This document shows, in pieces, positions 19,006-28,325 of a stretch of DNA of 64,000 nucleotides. The notes below the pieces were generated by a model. It did not search any database and was not told the DNA's origin. It worked only from the letters and a program-made list of their open reading frames with translations. Numbering within the stretch: the stretch's first letter is position 1; each line of letters starts with the position of its first letter. Source of the stretch: Lachnospiraceae bacterium (GTDB lineage Bacteria; Bacillota; Clostridia; Lachnospirales; Lachnospiraceae); contig BLLW01000002.1 in the NCBI GenBank assembly GCA_011959285.1, positions 1-64,000 of the forward strand, in the 5' to 3' direction. The position numbers and the translations under genes were made by a program.

Positions 19006-19587
19006 TTGAAAACAGATATACGTACTTACAGAAAACTATTTTTATCCACATTCCAGCTAAGTGCCTGTACATTCGGCGGCGGATTTGTCATGATTCCATT
19101 GATGAAAAAGAAATTTGTAGATGGGCTTCATTGGATAGAAGAACAGGAAATGATGGATCTGACGGCGATTGCCCAGTCATCGCCCGGAGCAATAGCCGTA
19201 AATGCTGCCATTCTTGTAGGGTATCGCTTGGCGGGAATTACCGGGGCTCTGGTGACGGCGCTGGCATCGGTTCTTCCGCCGCTTATCATTATTTCCATCA
19301 TTTCCTGCTTTTATAAAGCCTTCCGGGAACATGCGCTTGTGACTATGGTGATGGTGGGAATGCTGGCAGGGGTTGCGGCGGTTCTGTGTGATGTGGTACT
19401 TACCATGGGCGCTTCGGTTGTAAAGGAAAGAAAAGTGCTTCCAATCATGATATTGGCAGCGTCATTTATTGCTGTCCATTTTTTTAAAATAAATATTGGT
19501 CTTGTGATTTTGGTCTGCGGCGTGCTGGGGGCGGCAGATTCTTTTAGGCAAAAGAAGAGGAAGGAGAAAGAACGTGATTTATGTTGA
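19006..19587 (+). CDS. Chromate transporter family protein, first half-size subunit
   Basis: 193-residue short-chain CHR protein. 'STFQLSACTFGGGFVMIPLM' and 'IAQSSPGAIAVNAAILVGYR' are the family motifs, with about six hydrophobic segments. Such proteins occur as adjacent pairs forming one CHR transporter; the natural anion in gut anaerobes is uncertain. The start is TTG with AAAGGAGGAG 5 nt upstream. The partner gene overlaps its 3' end by 14 bp but is truncated, so the transporter may be inactive. Confidence 0.88.
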   Translation: MKTDIRTYRKLFLSTFQLSACTFGGGFVMIPLMKKKFVDGLHWIEEQEMMDLTAIAQSSPGAIAVNAAILVGYRLAGITGALVTALASVLPPLIIISIISCFYKAFREHALVTMVMVGMLAGVAAVLCDVVLTMGASVVKERKVLPIMILAASFIAVHFFKINIGLVILVCGVLGAADSFRQKKRKEKERDLC

Positions 19588-19879
19588 ATTGTTGTGGAGC
19601 TTTTTTCAGATTGGATTATTCAGTATCGGGGGCGGATATGCGGCGATGCCGCTGATCAGGCAACAGGTGGTGGATGAGCATATGTGGCTGACGATGCAGC
19701 AGTTTGCAGATATCTTGACCATCGCAGAGATGACGCCAGGTCCTATTGCGGTTAACGCGGCAACCTTTGTGGGGATTTGGATTGCAGGAATACCGGACAG
19801 CTTTTCGGACACCCTTGTTAAAAAACTGCCTCCTATCTTTTTGAGACCAGCGCAGGCATCTCACAAAACAACAGGCTGA
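19574..19879 (+). pseudogene. Chromate transporter second subunit, truncated
   Basis: The first ~74 residues ('QIGLFSIGGGYAAMPLIRQQ', 'TIAEMTPGPIAVNAATFVGI') are a normal CHR N-terminal half. After 'WIAGIP' at about 19796 similarity stops, and the frame continues ~27 unrelated residues to a stop, so about 115 residues and the later membrane segments are lost. The break coincides with the start of a series of gene fragments (19833-21085), so a deletion or rearrangement is the likely cause. Confidence 0.8.
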
Positions 19880-19902
19880 TCCAGCCGAACCCCATGCCCT
19901 GA
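19833..19902 (-). pseudogene. Orphan 3' end of an unrecognised minus-strand gene
   Basis: Reading minus from the break near 19902 gives 'LLQGMGFGWISLLFCEMPAL' plus four more residues and a stop at 19835-19833. This looks like the last hydrophobic segment of a membrane protein whose 5' part is gone. It lies between two clear junctions (truncated chromate transporter, sulfatase fragment). The call is speculative because the stretch is short. Confidence 0.3.
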
Positions 19903-20299
19903 AGTAAGTGGCAGCAAATGTTGTCCAGATGTTACGGTCAGATTACAATGATAGACGAGGCAGGAGGAAGGATTCTGGATAAGATTAAAGAATTAGGGTT
20001 TGATCAGGATACCCTGATTATCTGGACGGCAGATCATGGAGATGCGCTGGGCTGCCACGGGGGACACTTTGATAAAAACTGCTATATGCCGGAGGAGGTC
20101 ATGCGGATTCCCATGGCGATAAAGTACCCTCCAGTCATTCCGGCAGGAACAGCATTTACAGGGAAAATCGATGGAAGGAGTCTGCTTGAACTGTTTGGGG
20201 AGAAAAAATCATCCTGGCGCAAAGTGGTGCTGGCAGAAAAAAACGGTCATTTGACCCCGTGGATGGGAAGGATGGTGGCAGACCAAAGATGGAGCACAT
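19903..20299 (+). pseudogene. Sulfatase fragment A (C-terminal half)
   Basis: From 'KWQQMLSRCYGQITMIDEAG' to 'LTPWMGRMVADQRW' the reading frame matches the C-terminal half of a type I sulfatase: 'TLIIWTADHGDALGCHGGHF' carries the metal-binding D and H, then 'MPEEVMRIPMAIKYP'. The N-terminal half with the formylglycine C/S-x-P-x-R site is absent, and similarity ends at about 20297 before the normal C-terminus. No start with a ribosome binding site is seen, so this is a remnant. Confidence 0.85.
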
Positions 20300-20313
20300 G
20301 GAAAGCCATGTGC
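20294..20313. repeat. Perfect inverted repeat at a fragment junction
   Basis: GCACATGG (20294-20301), AAAG, CCATGTGC (20306-20313). It sits exactly in the non-coding scar between sulfatase fragments A and B and has no T-run, so it is not an obvious terminator. Confidence 0.6.
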
Positions 20314-20332
20314 CCTCTCCAGGCGGACTTAA

Positions 20333-20773
20333 GGTACAGCCCCCTACCGCAACGTGGAGGATGCCTTTGCATTTATAGATGAATTAAAGAAAGGCGATGC
20401 GCCTGATACGCCCTTTTTTATGTGGCTTTCCTTTGCAGAGCCTCACAGTCCCTATCAGGTTCCGGAACCTTATTTTGACTTATTTCCGCCGGAAGAATTG
20501 CCTGCGCTGGATACCGGGGCGGCGGATCTTGCCGCCAAAGGACCGCGATATCAGCGGCTTAGGGAATGCTGGGAGGAAGTGTTAGGCGGCGCGGTGGACG
20601 AGAGGATACCAAGGGTCCGCTCCAATTACCACGGCATGCTAAGGCTTCTGGACGACCAGCTAAAAAGGCTGATGAAGGGCTTGCAGGAACGGAAACTGGA
20701 TAGGGACACACTTGTGATCTATCTGTCTGATCACGGAGATTTTGTAGGAGAATACGGACTTATCAAAAAAGGG
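20333..20773 (+). pseudogene. Sulfatase fragment B (internal part of a second sulfatase)
   Basis: 'YRNVEDAFAFIDELKKGD', 'FFMWLSFAEPHSPYQVPEPY' and 'TLVIYLSDHGDFVGEYGLIK' are internal sulfatase motifs. Both fragments A and B contain the DHGD region with different sequence, so they come from two different genes. The catalytic C/S-x-P-x-R is missing upstream and the C-terminus is replaced in frame by a sulfatase-maturase tail after 'GLIKKG'. Confidence 0.85.
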
Positions 20774-21085
20774 TCCAACCCCTGTGACTTTTATGTGCTG
20801 GACCAGTATTGCTTAGGAAATATGAACTGCCATTCTATGAAGGAGATAGAAGATAAGAGAAAGAAATCAGGATTTATGGAGCGTTCCTTTTTCCACGCTG
20901 AAAAGTGCAGGGAATGCAAGTGGTTTTCACTGTGCAGAGGAGGATGCTTCCGCAGCCGGATAGAGACAGGGCAGGATAGGGAAGGAATAAACTATTTCTG
21001 CAGAAGCTATCAGATGTTTTTCGAGACCTGTTTTGAAAGACTGCGGCAGGTTGCAGTGGAAATATACGAGGCAGGAAATAAGTAG
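20774..21085 (+). pseudogene. C-terminal SPASM fragment of an anaerobic sulfatase-maturating enzyme
   Basis: Directly fused in frame to sulfatase fragment B. 'NPCDFYVLDQYCLGNMN', 'KCRECKWFSLCRGGCFRSR' and 'NYFCRSYQMFFETCFERL' are the cysteine-rich SPASM/twitch end of anSME, the radical-SAM enzyme that converts the sulfatase Cys/Ser to formylglycine. The radical-SAM core with CX3CX2C is absent, so it cannot be active. Its presence shows that a sulfatase-plus-maturase locus once stood here. Confidence 0.88.
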
Positions 21086-21087
21086 CA

Positions 21088-21125
21088 AAGTTTAGCCTGC
21101 TGCACTGCCCCGGCAGGCTGAACTT
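21088..21125 (+). terminator. Hairpin downstream of the maturase fragment
   Basis: 13-bp stem 21088-21100 with 21113-21125 (one G-U pair), 12-nt loop. Only a weak T-rich tail follows, so efficiency is uncertain. Confidence 0.55.
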
Positions 21126-21171
21126 CCACAATAATTATCTCAATATCCTCCACAATAAGTACTCCTTTTCA

Positions 21172-21200
21172 TTGCAGGCGCATGAAATCTGTGTTACTAT
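21172..21200 (+). promoter_or_regulatory. Sigma-A promoter of the nucleoside salvage operon
   Basis: TTGCAG (21172-21177), 17-nt spacer, TACTAT (21195-21200), 29 nt before the punA start. Confidence 0.65.
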
Positions 21201-21229
21201 TATAAATAAAACGAAAGGGAGGGATTTAC

Positions 21230-22051
21230 ATGAACCAAGTGTACGAAAAGGTTGTAAAATGTTATGAAAGTATCAAGGACAGGATCCCCTTTAAGCCTAA
21301 GGTTGCGTTAGTCTTAGGGTCGGGGCTTGGCAATTATGCGGATACTATGGATGTGAAGGCGGAAATCGATTACAGTGAGATCGAACAGTTTCCCGTTTCC
21401 ACAGTCCCGGGACATGCCGGAAAGTTCATATTTGGATATGTCAAGGATGTACCTGTAGTCTGTATGAAAGGGAGGGTACATTATTATGAAGGATATCCTA
21501 TTTCGGATGTAGTGCTCCCCACCCGTTTGATGAAGATGATGGGAGCTGAAATCTTATTTCTCACCAATGCTTCAGGGGGAATCAACCCGTCTTATGGCGC
21601 AGGAAGCTTTATGCTGATCAAAGACCACATTTCTTGTTTCGCACCCAACCCTTTGATTGGAGAAAACATAGAAGAATTTGGATGCCGTTTCCCTGATATG
21701 AGTACGGTCTATGACAGGGATCTGCAGTCTACTATCAGAAAGAAGGCAGAAGAATGCGGGATTCCTCTTACAGAAGGCATTTATGCCCAGCTTACAGGTC
21801 CGTCTTTTGAATCGCCGGCGGAAATACAGATGCTCCGCATTCTTGGCGCAGACGCTGTGGGCATGAGCACGGTGGTTGAGGCGATTGCAGCAAATCATAT
21901 GGGAATGAGGATCTGCGGCATTTCCTGTGTGGCTAATTTAGCGGCAGGCATGACAGACCAGCCCCTTACCCACGAAGAGGTGCAGGAAGCTTCCAATAAG
22001 GCGGCGCCGTTGTTCCGCCAGCTGGTGACAGAGTCGATTGCGTCATTCTGA
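21230..22051 (+). CDS. punA: Purine nucleoside phosphorylase
   Basis: 273 residues, trimeric PNP family. Splits (deoxy)guanosine and inosine into base and ribose 1-phosphate. Motifs: 'LVLGSGLGNYADTM', 'STVPGHAGKF', 'MKGRVHYYEGY', 'LTNASGGINPSYGAG' and 'GMSTVVEAIAANHMGMR'. First of three salvage genes (punA-cdd-amidohydrolase) with gaps of 26 and 29 bp. GGGAGGG lies 5 nt before the ATG. Confidence 0.95.
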   Translation: MNQVYEKVVKCYESIKDRIPFKPKVALVLGSGLGNYADTMDVKAEIDYSEIEQFPVSTVPGHAGKFIFGYVKDVPVVCMKGRVHYYEGYPISDVVLPTRLMKMMGAEILFLTNASGGINPSYGAGSFMLIKDHISCFAPNPLIGENIEEFGCRFPDMSTVYDRDLQSTIRKKAEECGIPLTEGIYAQLTGPSFESPAEIQMLRILGADAVGMSTVVEAIAANHMGMRICGISCVANLAAGMTDQPLTHEEVQEASNKAAPLFRQLVTESIASF

Positions 22052-22077
22052 AAAGAGATTACCAGAAGGAGAGAAAC

Positions 22078-22512
22078 ATGGTCGGAATAGAAGAGATACC
22101 GGTAAAGGAGCTGATCAGCTCTGCGATAGAAGCAAGAAAAAAAGCGTATGTCCCATACTCGGGATATATGGTAGGAGCAGCAGTCCTGACCAATGAACTG
22201 CGGATTTATACCGGCTGTAACATTGAGAACGCGTCTTATACGCCGACAATCTGTGCAGAGCGGACGGCAATCAGCAAGGCGGTCAGCGAAGGAAGGAGAA
22301 GATTCCTTGCGATTGCCGTTGTGGGGAGCCCTAACGGGGATGTGATTACCCAGTATGCATATCCTTGTGGTGTGTGCAGGCAGGTGATGCGTGAATTTGC
22401 CGATCCGGAGCAGTTTGTGGTAATTGTGGCAAGAAGTGAAGAGGATTATAAGCTATATCGCTTAAAGGAGCTGCTTCCTGAAAGTTTTGGACCGGAAAAT
22501 TTAAATGTTTAA
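22078..22512 (+). CDS. cdd: Cytidine deaminase
   Basis: 144 residues. Deaminates cytidine and deoxycytidine to uridine forms. Zinc and catalytic residues: 'TICAERTAI' (CAE) and 'YPCGVCRQVM' (PCxxC). The N-terminal 'YVPYSGYMVGAAVLT' is the substrate loop. In the same operon as punA, so both nucleoside classes are salvaged together. Confidence 0.95.
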   Translation: MVGIEEIPVKELISSAIEARKKAYVPYSGYMVGAAVLTNELRIYTGCNIENASYTPTICAERTAISKAVSEGRRRFLAIAVVGSPNGDVITQYAYPCGVCRQVMREFADPEQFVVIVARSEEDYKLYRLKELLPESFGPENLNV

Positions 22513-22541
22513 TATCCTAACATTTGAAAGGACTTTAACAC

Positions 22542-23846
22542 ATGAATATAAGACTATATAATGCCAAAATCCTGACGATGGAAGAGGGACGGGAGTTATT
22601 TGAAGGAGAAATCTGGATTCGGGATGACAAGATTATTTATGTAGGAAAAGGGACGGGACCGGATGAAATCTATGACGTTCTGCCGGGCGGATGTATCATA
22701 TGGGACAGAGAATTGGACTGTATGGGGAATCTTTTGATGCCGGGATTTAAAAATGCCCATACCCACTCAGGAATGACGCTCTTAAGATCTTATGCCGATG
22801 ACCTTCCGCTGGATGAGTGGCTGAATCACAAGATTTTTCCAGTAGAAGCCCAAATGACGGCTGAGGATATCCGAGAACTATCCAAGCTGGCGATTTTGGA
22901 ATATCTGACCACCGGGGTTACGGCAGTATTTGATATGTATCTGACGCCGGAGGCGATAGCAGCAGCCTTTGACGATATGGGAATGAGATGTGTGCAGGTA
23001 GGGGCTGTGAATAATTTCAGCCAGTCCCCAGCCATGGTGGAGGAGATGTACCAGAAACTTAATCATGCGGGTCCCCTTCAATCTTATGTGATCGGTTTCC
23101 ATGCAGAATATACCTGTTCAAGAGAACTGTTGGAGGAAATTGCAAAATTAGCGCATAAATACAAAGCACCTGTTTTTACCCATTTAGCAGAGACCGAAAA
23201 GGAAGTGGCACAGTGCATAGAGCGCTACGGAAAAACGCCCATGGCATTCTTGGATTCCTTAGGAATGTTCGATTACGGCGGAGGAGGATATCATTGTGTG
23301 CACATGACGCCCGAGGATATTGAAATCATGAAAAATAAGGGATTGTATGCAGTTACCAATCCCGGTTCTAATGTAAAGCTTGCCAGCGGGACAGCGCCCA
23401 TTACGCAGCTGCTCAAGGCTGGCGTTAAAGTTGCGGTGGGGACAGACGGACCTGCCAGCAACAATTGTCTTGACATGTTCCGTGAAATGTTTCTTGTGAC
23501 GGGACTTGCAAAGCTGAAAGAAAAGGATGCGTCTGCCGTGGACGCAATGGAAGTCTTGAAAATGGCGACCGTCAACGGCGCCCATGCAATGGGGCTTAAG
23601 GATGCAGATATGCTGAAGGCTGGGAAACAGGCAGATATCATTATGATTGATCTGAATCAACCCAATATGAGACCCCTTCATAATATTCCCAAAAATCTGG
23701 TATACAGCGGAAGTAAACAGAATGTCATCATGACCATGGTTGGCGGAAAGATTCTTTATGAAAAAGGAGAATTTCATACAAAGGATAGACCAGAAGAAAT
23801 CTACCGAAAAGCGGATGACATTGTCAAGAGGATCATGCGCAAATAA
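22542..23846 (+). CDS. 5-methylthioadenosine/S-adenosylhomocysteine deaminase-type amidohydrolase
   Basis: 434 residues, metal-dependent amidohydrolase. 'FKNAHTHSGMTLLRSYADD' (HxH and substrate loop), 'THLAETEKEV', 'YHCVHMTPEDIE' and 'VGTDGPASNNCLDMFREM' match the MtaD/ATZ-TRZ group. Such enzymes deaminate adenosine-type nucleosides (MTA, SAH, adenosine), which fits the PNP and cytidine deaminase upstream. Exact substrate choice cannot be read from sequence. Confidence 0.88.
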   Translation: MNIRLYNAKILTMEEGRELFEGEIWIRDDKIIYVGKGTGPDEIYDVLPGGCIIWDRELDCMGNLLMPGFKNAHTHSGMTLLRSYADDLPLDEWLNHKIFPVEAQMTAEDIRELSKLAILEYLTTGVTAVFDMYLTPEAIAAAFDDMGMRCVQVGAVNNFSQSPAMVEEMYQKLNHAGPLQSYVIGFHAEYTCSRELLEEIAKLAHKYKAPVFTHLAETEKEVAQCIERYGKTPMAFLDSLGMFDYGGGGYHCVHMTPEDIEIMKNKGLYAVTNPGSNVKLASGTAPITQLLKAGVKVAVGTDGPASNNCLDMFREMFLVTGLAKLKEKDASAVDAMEVLKMATVNGAHAMGLKDADMLKAGKQADIIMIDLNQPNMRPLHNIPKNLVYSGSKQNVIMTMVGGKILYEKGEFHTKDRPEEIYRKADDIVKRIMRK

Positions 23847-23861
23847 CAAAGGAGAACAACC

Positions 23862-25568
23862 ATGGAAAAGAAAAACAAAGTTTCGGCTTTAAGTTCTATC
23901 AAAACAAAAATTATTTTATTGATCGTATTATCAGTTCTTGTCACCACTACCCTATGCGTATCCAGGGTTATCTCAGTAGTGAGGGAAAGCCAGACTCTGG
24001 TGGTTAAAAATTACATGAAAGACATTGCCCTGATTGCAGGAGAAGGAATAGACCGTGAAATGACTTTTGTTGATGCGGCGTCTGTTTTGACAGCAGAGGA
24101 ACTGGGAAATATTGTAGGTTCCCTTCGAGTGGAAGGAATGGATTCAAGCTATGCTTATGTTGTATCTGACGGCGGAACGATGCTCTACCATCCTACGGCA
24201 GATAAAATCGGACAACCGGTTGAGAATGATGCGGTCAAGCAGCTCCTTGGGAAAATCGGGAAGGGAAACAGACCAGAATCAGATGTAATCACCTATGAAT
24301 TTAAAGGGGTTATGAAATATGCATCTTTCTATATTGGCAAGAATATGGACTATATTGTGGTAGTTACAGCTGATGAAGAAGAGGCGCTTGAAAGTATTCA
24401 TGTGATTTTAAAGGATAGTATTCTGGTAGCATTAATAACGCTTGTTCTTTGCTCTATTGTGGGACTTCTTGTAGCGATTAGAATCGTAAAACCAATTGAG
24501 AGGATAACGCAAATGACGACCAGCTTATCGGAGCTGGATTTCACCAGAAACGAGCATCAGGACTATGTAGAAAAGAGAAAAGATGAAACAGGTCTTATGG
24601 GACGGTCCATGAGTGTGCTCCGGAATCAATTGACATCTACAATTAAGTCTATTGCCGTGCACAGTCGTCATTTGTATGATGCGTCTACAGCAATGAACAA
24701 CAGTGCGGAGGAAACAGCTATTGCAATTGATCAGGTGGAGAAGGCAATCGCGGAAATCGCACAGGGGGCAACCTCACAGGCACAGGAAACACAGACGGCA
24801 ACAGAAAATGTCATCCTTATGGGCAACATGATTGAAGAGACCAATGAAGAAGTGGAAACTTTACGGGAAAATGCAAGAAAAATGCGTGATGCTGGCAATA
24901 AGGCGATTGGGATTATAGCCGATTTAAACACTGTCAATCAAAGGACAAAAGAGGCAATTCAGATTATTTATGATCAGACCAATACCACCAATATTTCTGC
25001 GATGAAGATCAGGGAAGCTACAGATATGATCAGCGATATTGCAGAGGAGACAAATCTTTTATCTTTAAATGCATCTATTGAGGCGGCAAGAGCGGGAGAA
25101 CAGGGAAGAGGCTTTGCAGTAGTGGCATCCCAGATTCAGAAACTTGCAGAACAGTCCAATGAATCTGCAAGGCAGATTGATGGAATCATCAATTCTCTGA
25201 TTGCTGATTCAGAAAAATCTGTAGATACAATGGAAGATGTAAAAGAAGTTATTGAAAAACAAAATGAAAATGTAATGAATACAGAGGGCGCTTTCCATGA
25301 AGTGAAGGATGGCATTGATAAATCCATTGACGGAATCCGTGCAATAGCAGCAAGGACAAAGAAACTTGACGAAGCAAGGATACGTGTGGTGGATGTTGTT
25401 CAGAATTTGACTGCAATCGCCCAGGAAAATGCAGCAAGCACAGAAGAAACCTCTGCGTCTGCTGCTGAGGTTGGATCAATCATAAGCAGTATTGCCGAAA
25501 ATGCAAAACAGCTGAATGAGATTGCAAATGAAATGGAAGAAAATATTAATTTATTTGTTGTGGAGTGA
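23862..25568 (+). CDS. Methyl-accepting chemotaxis protein (Cache-type sensor)
   Basis: 568 residues. Membrane segment ~16-36, extracytoplasmic Cache-like domain (~40-175, '[20 protein letters not shown]'), second membrane segment ~180-203, HAMP, then the coiled signalling domain with the tip '[20 protein letters not shown]'. Gap to the salvage operon is 15 bp, so it may be co-transcribed with it; a nucleoside-related ligand is possible but not shown. Confidence 0.93.
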   Translation: MEKKNKVSALSSIKTKIILLIVLSVLVTTTLCVSRVISVVRESQTLVVKNYMKDIALIAGEGIDREMTFVDAASVLTAEELGNIVGSLRVEGMDSSYAYVVSDGGTMLYHPTADKIGQPVENDAVKQLLGKIGKGNRPESDVITYEFKGVMKYASFYIGKNMDYIVVVTADEEEALESIHVILKDSILVALITLVLCSIVGLLVAIRIVKPIERITQMTTSLSELDFTRNEHQDYVEKRKDETGLMGRSMSVLRNQLTSTIKSIAVHSRHLYDASTAMNNSAEETAIAIDQVEKAIAEIAQGATSQAQETQTATENVILMGNMIEETNEEVETLRENARKMRDAGNKAIGIIADLNTVNQRTKEAIQIIYDQTNTTNISAMKIREATDMISDIAEETNLLSLNASIEAARAGEQGRGFAVVASQIQKLAEQSNESARQIDGIINSLIADSEKSVDTMEDVKEVIEKQNENVMNTEGAFHEVKDGIDKSIDGIRAIAARTKKLDEARIRVVDVVQNLTAIAQENAASTEETSASAAEVGSIISSIAENAKQLNEIANEMEENINLFVVE

Positions 25569-25575
25569 GCGTTAA

Positions 25576-27282
25576 ATGGAGTATATTATTTTTGCGGCAG
25601 TGATGGCGGGGATTGTCGTGCTCTTTATAATCAAGGGGTTATATGATTATAAGCAGTCCGAAAAGAAATTTATCAGGAAACGTTATAGTGATTACGGCGT
25701 TTTGCCGCAAAGAGAGTATAAACCTGAACAATTTGAAGCGATATCACATTATTTTCAGAAACACGCAGACGGATTTTGCATCGATGATATCACTTGGAAT
25801 GATTTAAATATGGACGAAATATTCAAAAAAATGAATTTTACCTATTCGGCTGCCGGTGAGGAGTATCTTTATTATCTTTTGAGAAGACCCTGTATGGAGA
25901 AAGAAGAACTTTTTCATAGAGAGGAGATTATCCGCTTTTTTCAAGAGCATGCTGATGAGCGGGTAGCATATCAGGTCATGTATCATAAGCTGGGAAGAAC
26001 CGGAAAGTTTTCCATATATGATTATCTGGACTATCTGGATGGGTTGGGGAAGCGCAGCAATATGCCCCATTATCTTGCTCTTGTCCTGCTTGCGGTAAGC
26101 ATTGGGATTTTATTCATGGATGTAACCTTTGGAATCGTGATGTTGGTTTGTGTCCTGGCATTCAATAATGTTAGCTATTTTAAGGTTAAAGGTGAAATCG
26201 ATCCGTATATTATCAGTTTTGCGTATGTATTTCGTCTTTTAGATGCCGTTAAAACTTTAAAGGCAAAAACTCAGAAAGCAGAGAGTCTTAAGGACGAATT
26301 TGAAGTTCTAAAAAAGAGCAGCGCTTCTATGGGAGGATTTAAGAGAGGAGCGTTTATCATCATGTCAGGGGGAAGGATGTCCGGATCGGGCAATCCCCTT
26401 GATATGTTGTTGGATTTTGTAAGGATGGGATTTCATTTAGATTTGATAAAATTTAACCAGATGCTGTCGGAGACCAGGAAGCATATTTCGGATATTGACA
26501 ATATGATTACTATCATAGGTAAAATCGAAGCAATGATTGCAATTGGTGAATACAGGGCATCTCTGGAGGAATATTGCATTCCGGAGTTTGTGGGGAAAAC
26601 AGGTTTAAATGCAGAAGAACTATATCACCCGCTTATCAATGAACCGGTAAAAAATACGATTTACACGTCTTCTGGCATTTTGATAACAGGCTCCAATGCC
26701 TCAGGAAAATCAACTTTTTTAAAGACGGTTGCAATCAATAGCCTTTTTGCACAGACTATTCATACCTGCCTTGCAAAGCGGTACGAAACAGCATTATTCC
26801 GCATGGTATCTTCTATGAGTCTTAAGGACGATGTACAAAGTGGTGACAGCTACTATATGGCAGAGATTAAATCCATTAAGCGTATTTTAGACTTGACTTT
26901 GTCAGAAGGAATTCCTGTTTTATGTTTTGTAGATGAAGTGCTCAGAGGAACGAATACGGTGGAACGGATTGCAGCATCTACCCAGATTCTCAAGAGTCTT
27001 TGCAGAAATAACTGCATATGTTTTGCGGCAACCCATGACATTGAATTGACGCATCTTCTGGAAGGGATATTTGACAATTATCATTTTACAGAGAAGATAG
27101 AGGAAAATGATATCTCTTTCACGTACAAAATTATGGACGGAAGAGCATCCTCTCGCAATGCCATAAGGCTCCTTGGCATTATGGGATATGAACCTGCAAT
27201 CATTGGTGAAGCAGAGAAAATGGCGGCAGATTTTTTGGTGTCAGGAGTATGGCATAGGCTTGACTATCAGAATGCACAATGA
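25576..27282 (+). CDS. MutS-like ATPase with N-terminal membrane segments
   Basis: 568 residues. The C-terminal third is a MutS domain V ATPase: Walker A 'ITGSNASGKSTFLKTVAINS', 'DSYYMAEIKSIKRIL', Walker B 'VLCFVDEVLRGTNTVER' and 'CFAATHDIELTHLL'. The mismatch-recognition and connector domains of MutS are absent. Instead there are hydrophobic segments at ~3-20 and ~160-200. It belongs to a family of short MutS-like proteins in Firmicutes with unknown role, not classical mismatch repair. Starts 7 bp after the chemoreceptor stop. Confidence 0.82.
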   Translation: MEYIIFAAVMAGIVVLFIIKGLYDYKQSEKKFIRKRYSDYGVLPQREYKPEQFEAISHYFQKHADGFCIDDITWNDLNMDEIFKKMNFTYSAAGEEYLYYLLRRPCMEKEELFHREEIIRFFQEHADERVAYQVMYHKLGRTGKFSIYDYLDYLDGLGKRSNMPHYLALVLLAVSIGILFMDVTFGIVMLVCVLAFNNVSYFKVKGEIDPYIISFAYVFRLLDAVKTLKAKTQKAESLKDEFEVLKKSSASMGGFKRGAFIIMSGGRMSGSGNPLDMLLDFVRMGFHLDLIKFNQMLSETRKHISDIDNMITIIGKIEAMIAIGEYRASLEEYCIPEFVGKTGLNAEELYHPLINEPVKNTIYTSSGILITGSNASGKSTFLKTVAINSLFAQTIHTCLAKRYETALFRMVSSMSLKDDVQSGDSYYMAEIKSIKRILDLTLSEGIPVLCFVDEVLRGTNTVERIAASTQILKSLCRNNCICFAATHDIELTHLLEGIFDNYHFTEKIEENDISFTYKIMDGRASSRNAIRLLGIMGYEPAIIGEAEKMAADFLVSGVWHRLDYQNAQ

Positions 27283-27323
27283 TATGATAATTTAATGAAA
27301 ACATGAAAGGGTTTGATGAGCAT

Positions 27324-27488
27324 ATGGAAAATCTGATATTATTTTTTAATTCCTTTTTATCTTATCTGCTGGTATTGGCTGTAATCGTAGTATTAGCTGG
27401 GATTGCGATTTTTGTTGGCATTAAAATGCGCAAGCGCAAAAATGAACAGCTTGAAAAAGAAAGTAATACTGCAAATGCAAAGGCTTAA
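27324..27488 (+). CDS. Small single-pass membrane protein
   Basis: 54 residues beginning 'MENLILFFNSFLSYLLVL', with one hydrophobic segment (~5-33) followed by a Lys/Arg-rich cytoplasmic tail. Similar short sequences occur in other Lachnospiraceae as far as I recall. An in-frame ATG at 27303 would add seven residues; AAAGGG lies 12 nt before 27324, while 27303 has no good site. Function unknown. A terminator follows at 27572. Confidence 0.6.
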   Translation: MENLILFFNSFLSYLLVLAVIVVLAGIAIFVGIKMRKRKNEQLEKESNTANAKA

Positions 27489-27571
27489 GTGGCAGAATCT
27501 GTTTGAAAAATATAGAAACAATTTCATAACACCAGGCGCCTATAGCTTTATGGATTGGCGTTTGTAAAAGG

Positions 27572-27597
27572 AGCGCAAAGCCTGCTTTGCGCTTTTT
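27572..27597 (+). terminator. Rho-independent terminator
   Basis: 9-bp stem AGCGCAAAG (27572-27580) with CTTTGCGCT (27585-27593), 4-nt loop, followed by TTTT. Ends the chemoreceptor/MutS-like transcription unit. Confidence 0.9.
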
Positions 27598-27623
27598 AAT
27601 TATGTATTATTAAGGGGGCGTGT

Positions 27624-28325
27624 ATGGGCAGATTTGACATTATTCTATGGGACGTTGACCAGACGCTGCTGGATTTTAAAAAGTCGCAGGAATATGCGTT
27701 GCAGTATAGCTTTATGAAATTTGGAAGAGAAATTGATGATGTAGTTCAGGGGCAGTATGATGTGGTTAATCATGCCTACTGGAAGCGCTATGAACTTGGT
27801 AAGATTACTAAAGATGAACTACTTACAGGAAGATTTGCCACTTTATTTGAACAGCTTGGCATTAAGGAAATTCCGGTAGGGGAATTTCAAGCAGTTTATC
27901 AGAATGCGCTTGGCTCGGTTTATTATTTTAGAGACGATGCTTATCAGCTGTGCAGCAAATTAAAGGGGAAGGTTCGTCAGTACGCCGTGACCAACGGGGT
28001 ATCTTCTACACAGCGCAGGAAACTGCGCTTGTCAGGTCTTGATCAGATTTTTGATAATATCTTTGTTTCAGAAGAAATAGGAGCTCCGAAACCACAGCTT
28101 TTTTATTTTGAGAAATGTTTTCAGCAAATAGAAGGTTTCCAAAAAGAGAAGGCGCTGATTGTGGGGGACTCGCTATCTAGCGATGTGCAGGGCGCAAACA
28201 ATGCGGGACTCGCGTGCTGCTGGTATAATCCCTATAAATTTGAAAACAATACCGGACTTAAAATTGACTACGAAATACAAAATTTGTGGGAGGTGGAGGA
28301 AATCATAGCATGGCAAAATCAGTAA
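27624..28325 (+). CDS. HAD-superfamily hydrolase, YjjG-type nucleotidase
   Basis: 233 residues. HAD motif I 'IILWDVDQTLLDFKKS' (Asp nucleophile), motif II 'YAVTNGVSSTQ', motif III lysine in 'GAPKPQLFYF', motif IV 'LIVGDSLSSDVQGANNAG'. The pattern fits noncanonical pyrimidine nucleotidases (YjjG/YfnB type), which remove damaged nucleoside monophosphates. Overlaps the next gene by 16 bp. Confidence 0.85.
   Translation: MGRFDIILWDVDQTLLDFKKSQEYALQYSFMKFGREIDDVVQGQYDVVNHAYWKRYELGKITKDELLTGRFATLFEQLGIKEIPVGEFQAVYQNALGSVYYFRDDAYQLCSKLKGKVRQYAVTNGVSSTQRRKLRLSGLDQIFDNIFVSEEIGAPKPQLFYFEKCFQQIEGFQKEKALIVGDSLSSDVQGANNAGLACCWYNPYKFENNTGLKIDYEIQNLWEVEEIIAWQNQ

Noticed and set aside
23259..23849. 196-codon minus-strand frame
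   Set aside because: Antisense to the amidohydrolase gene.
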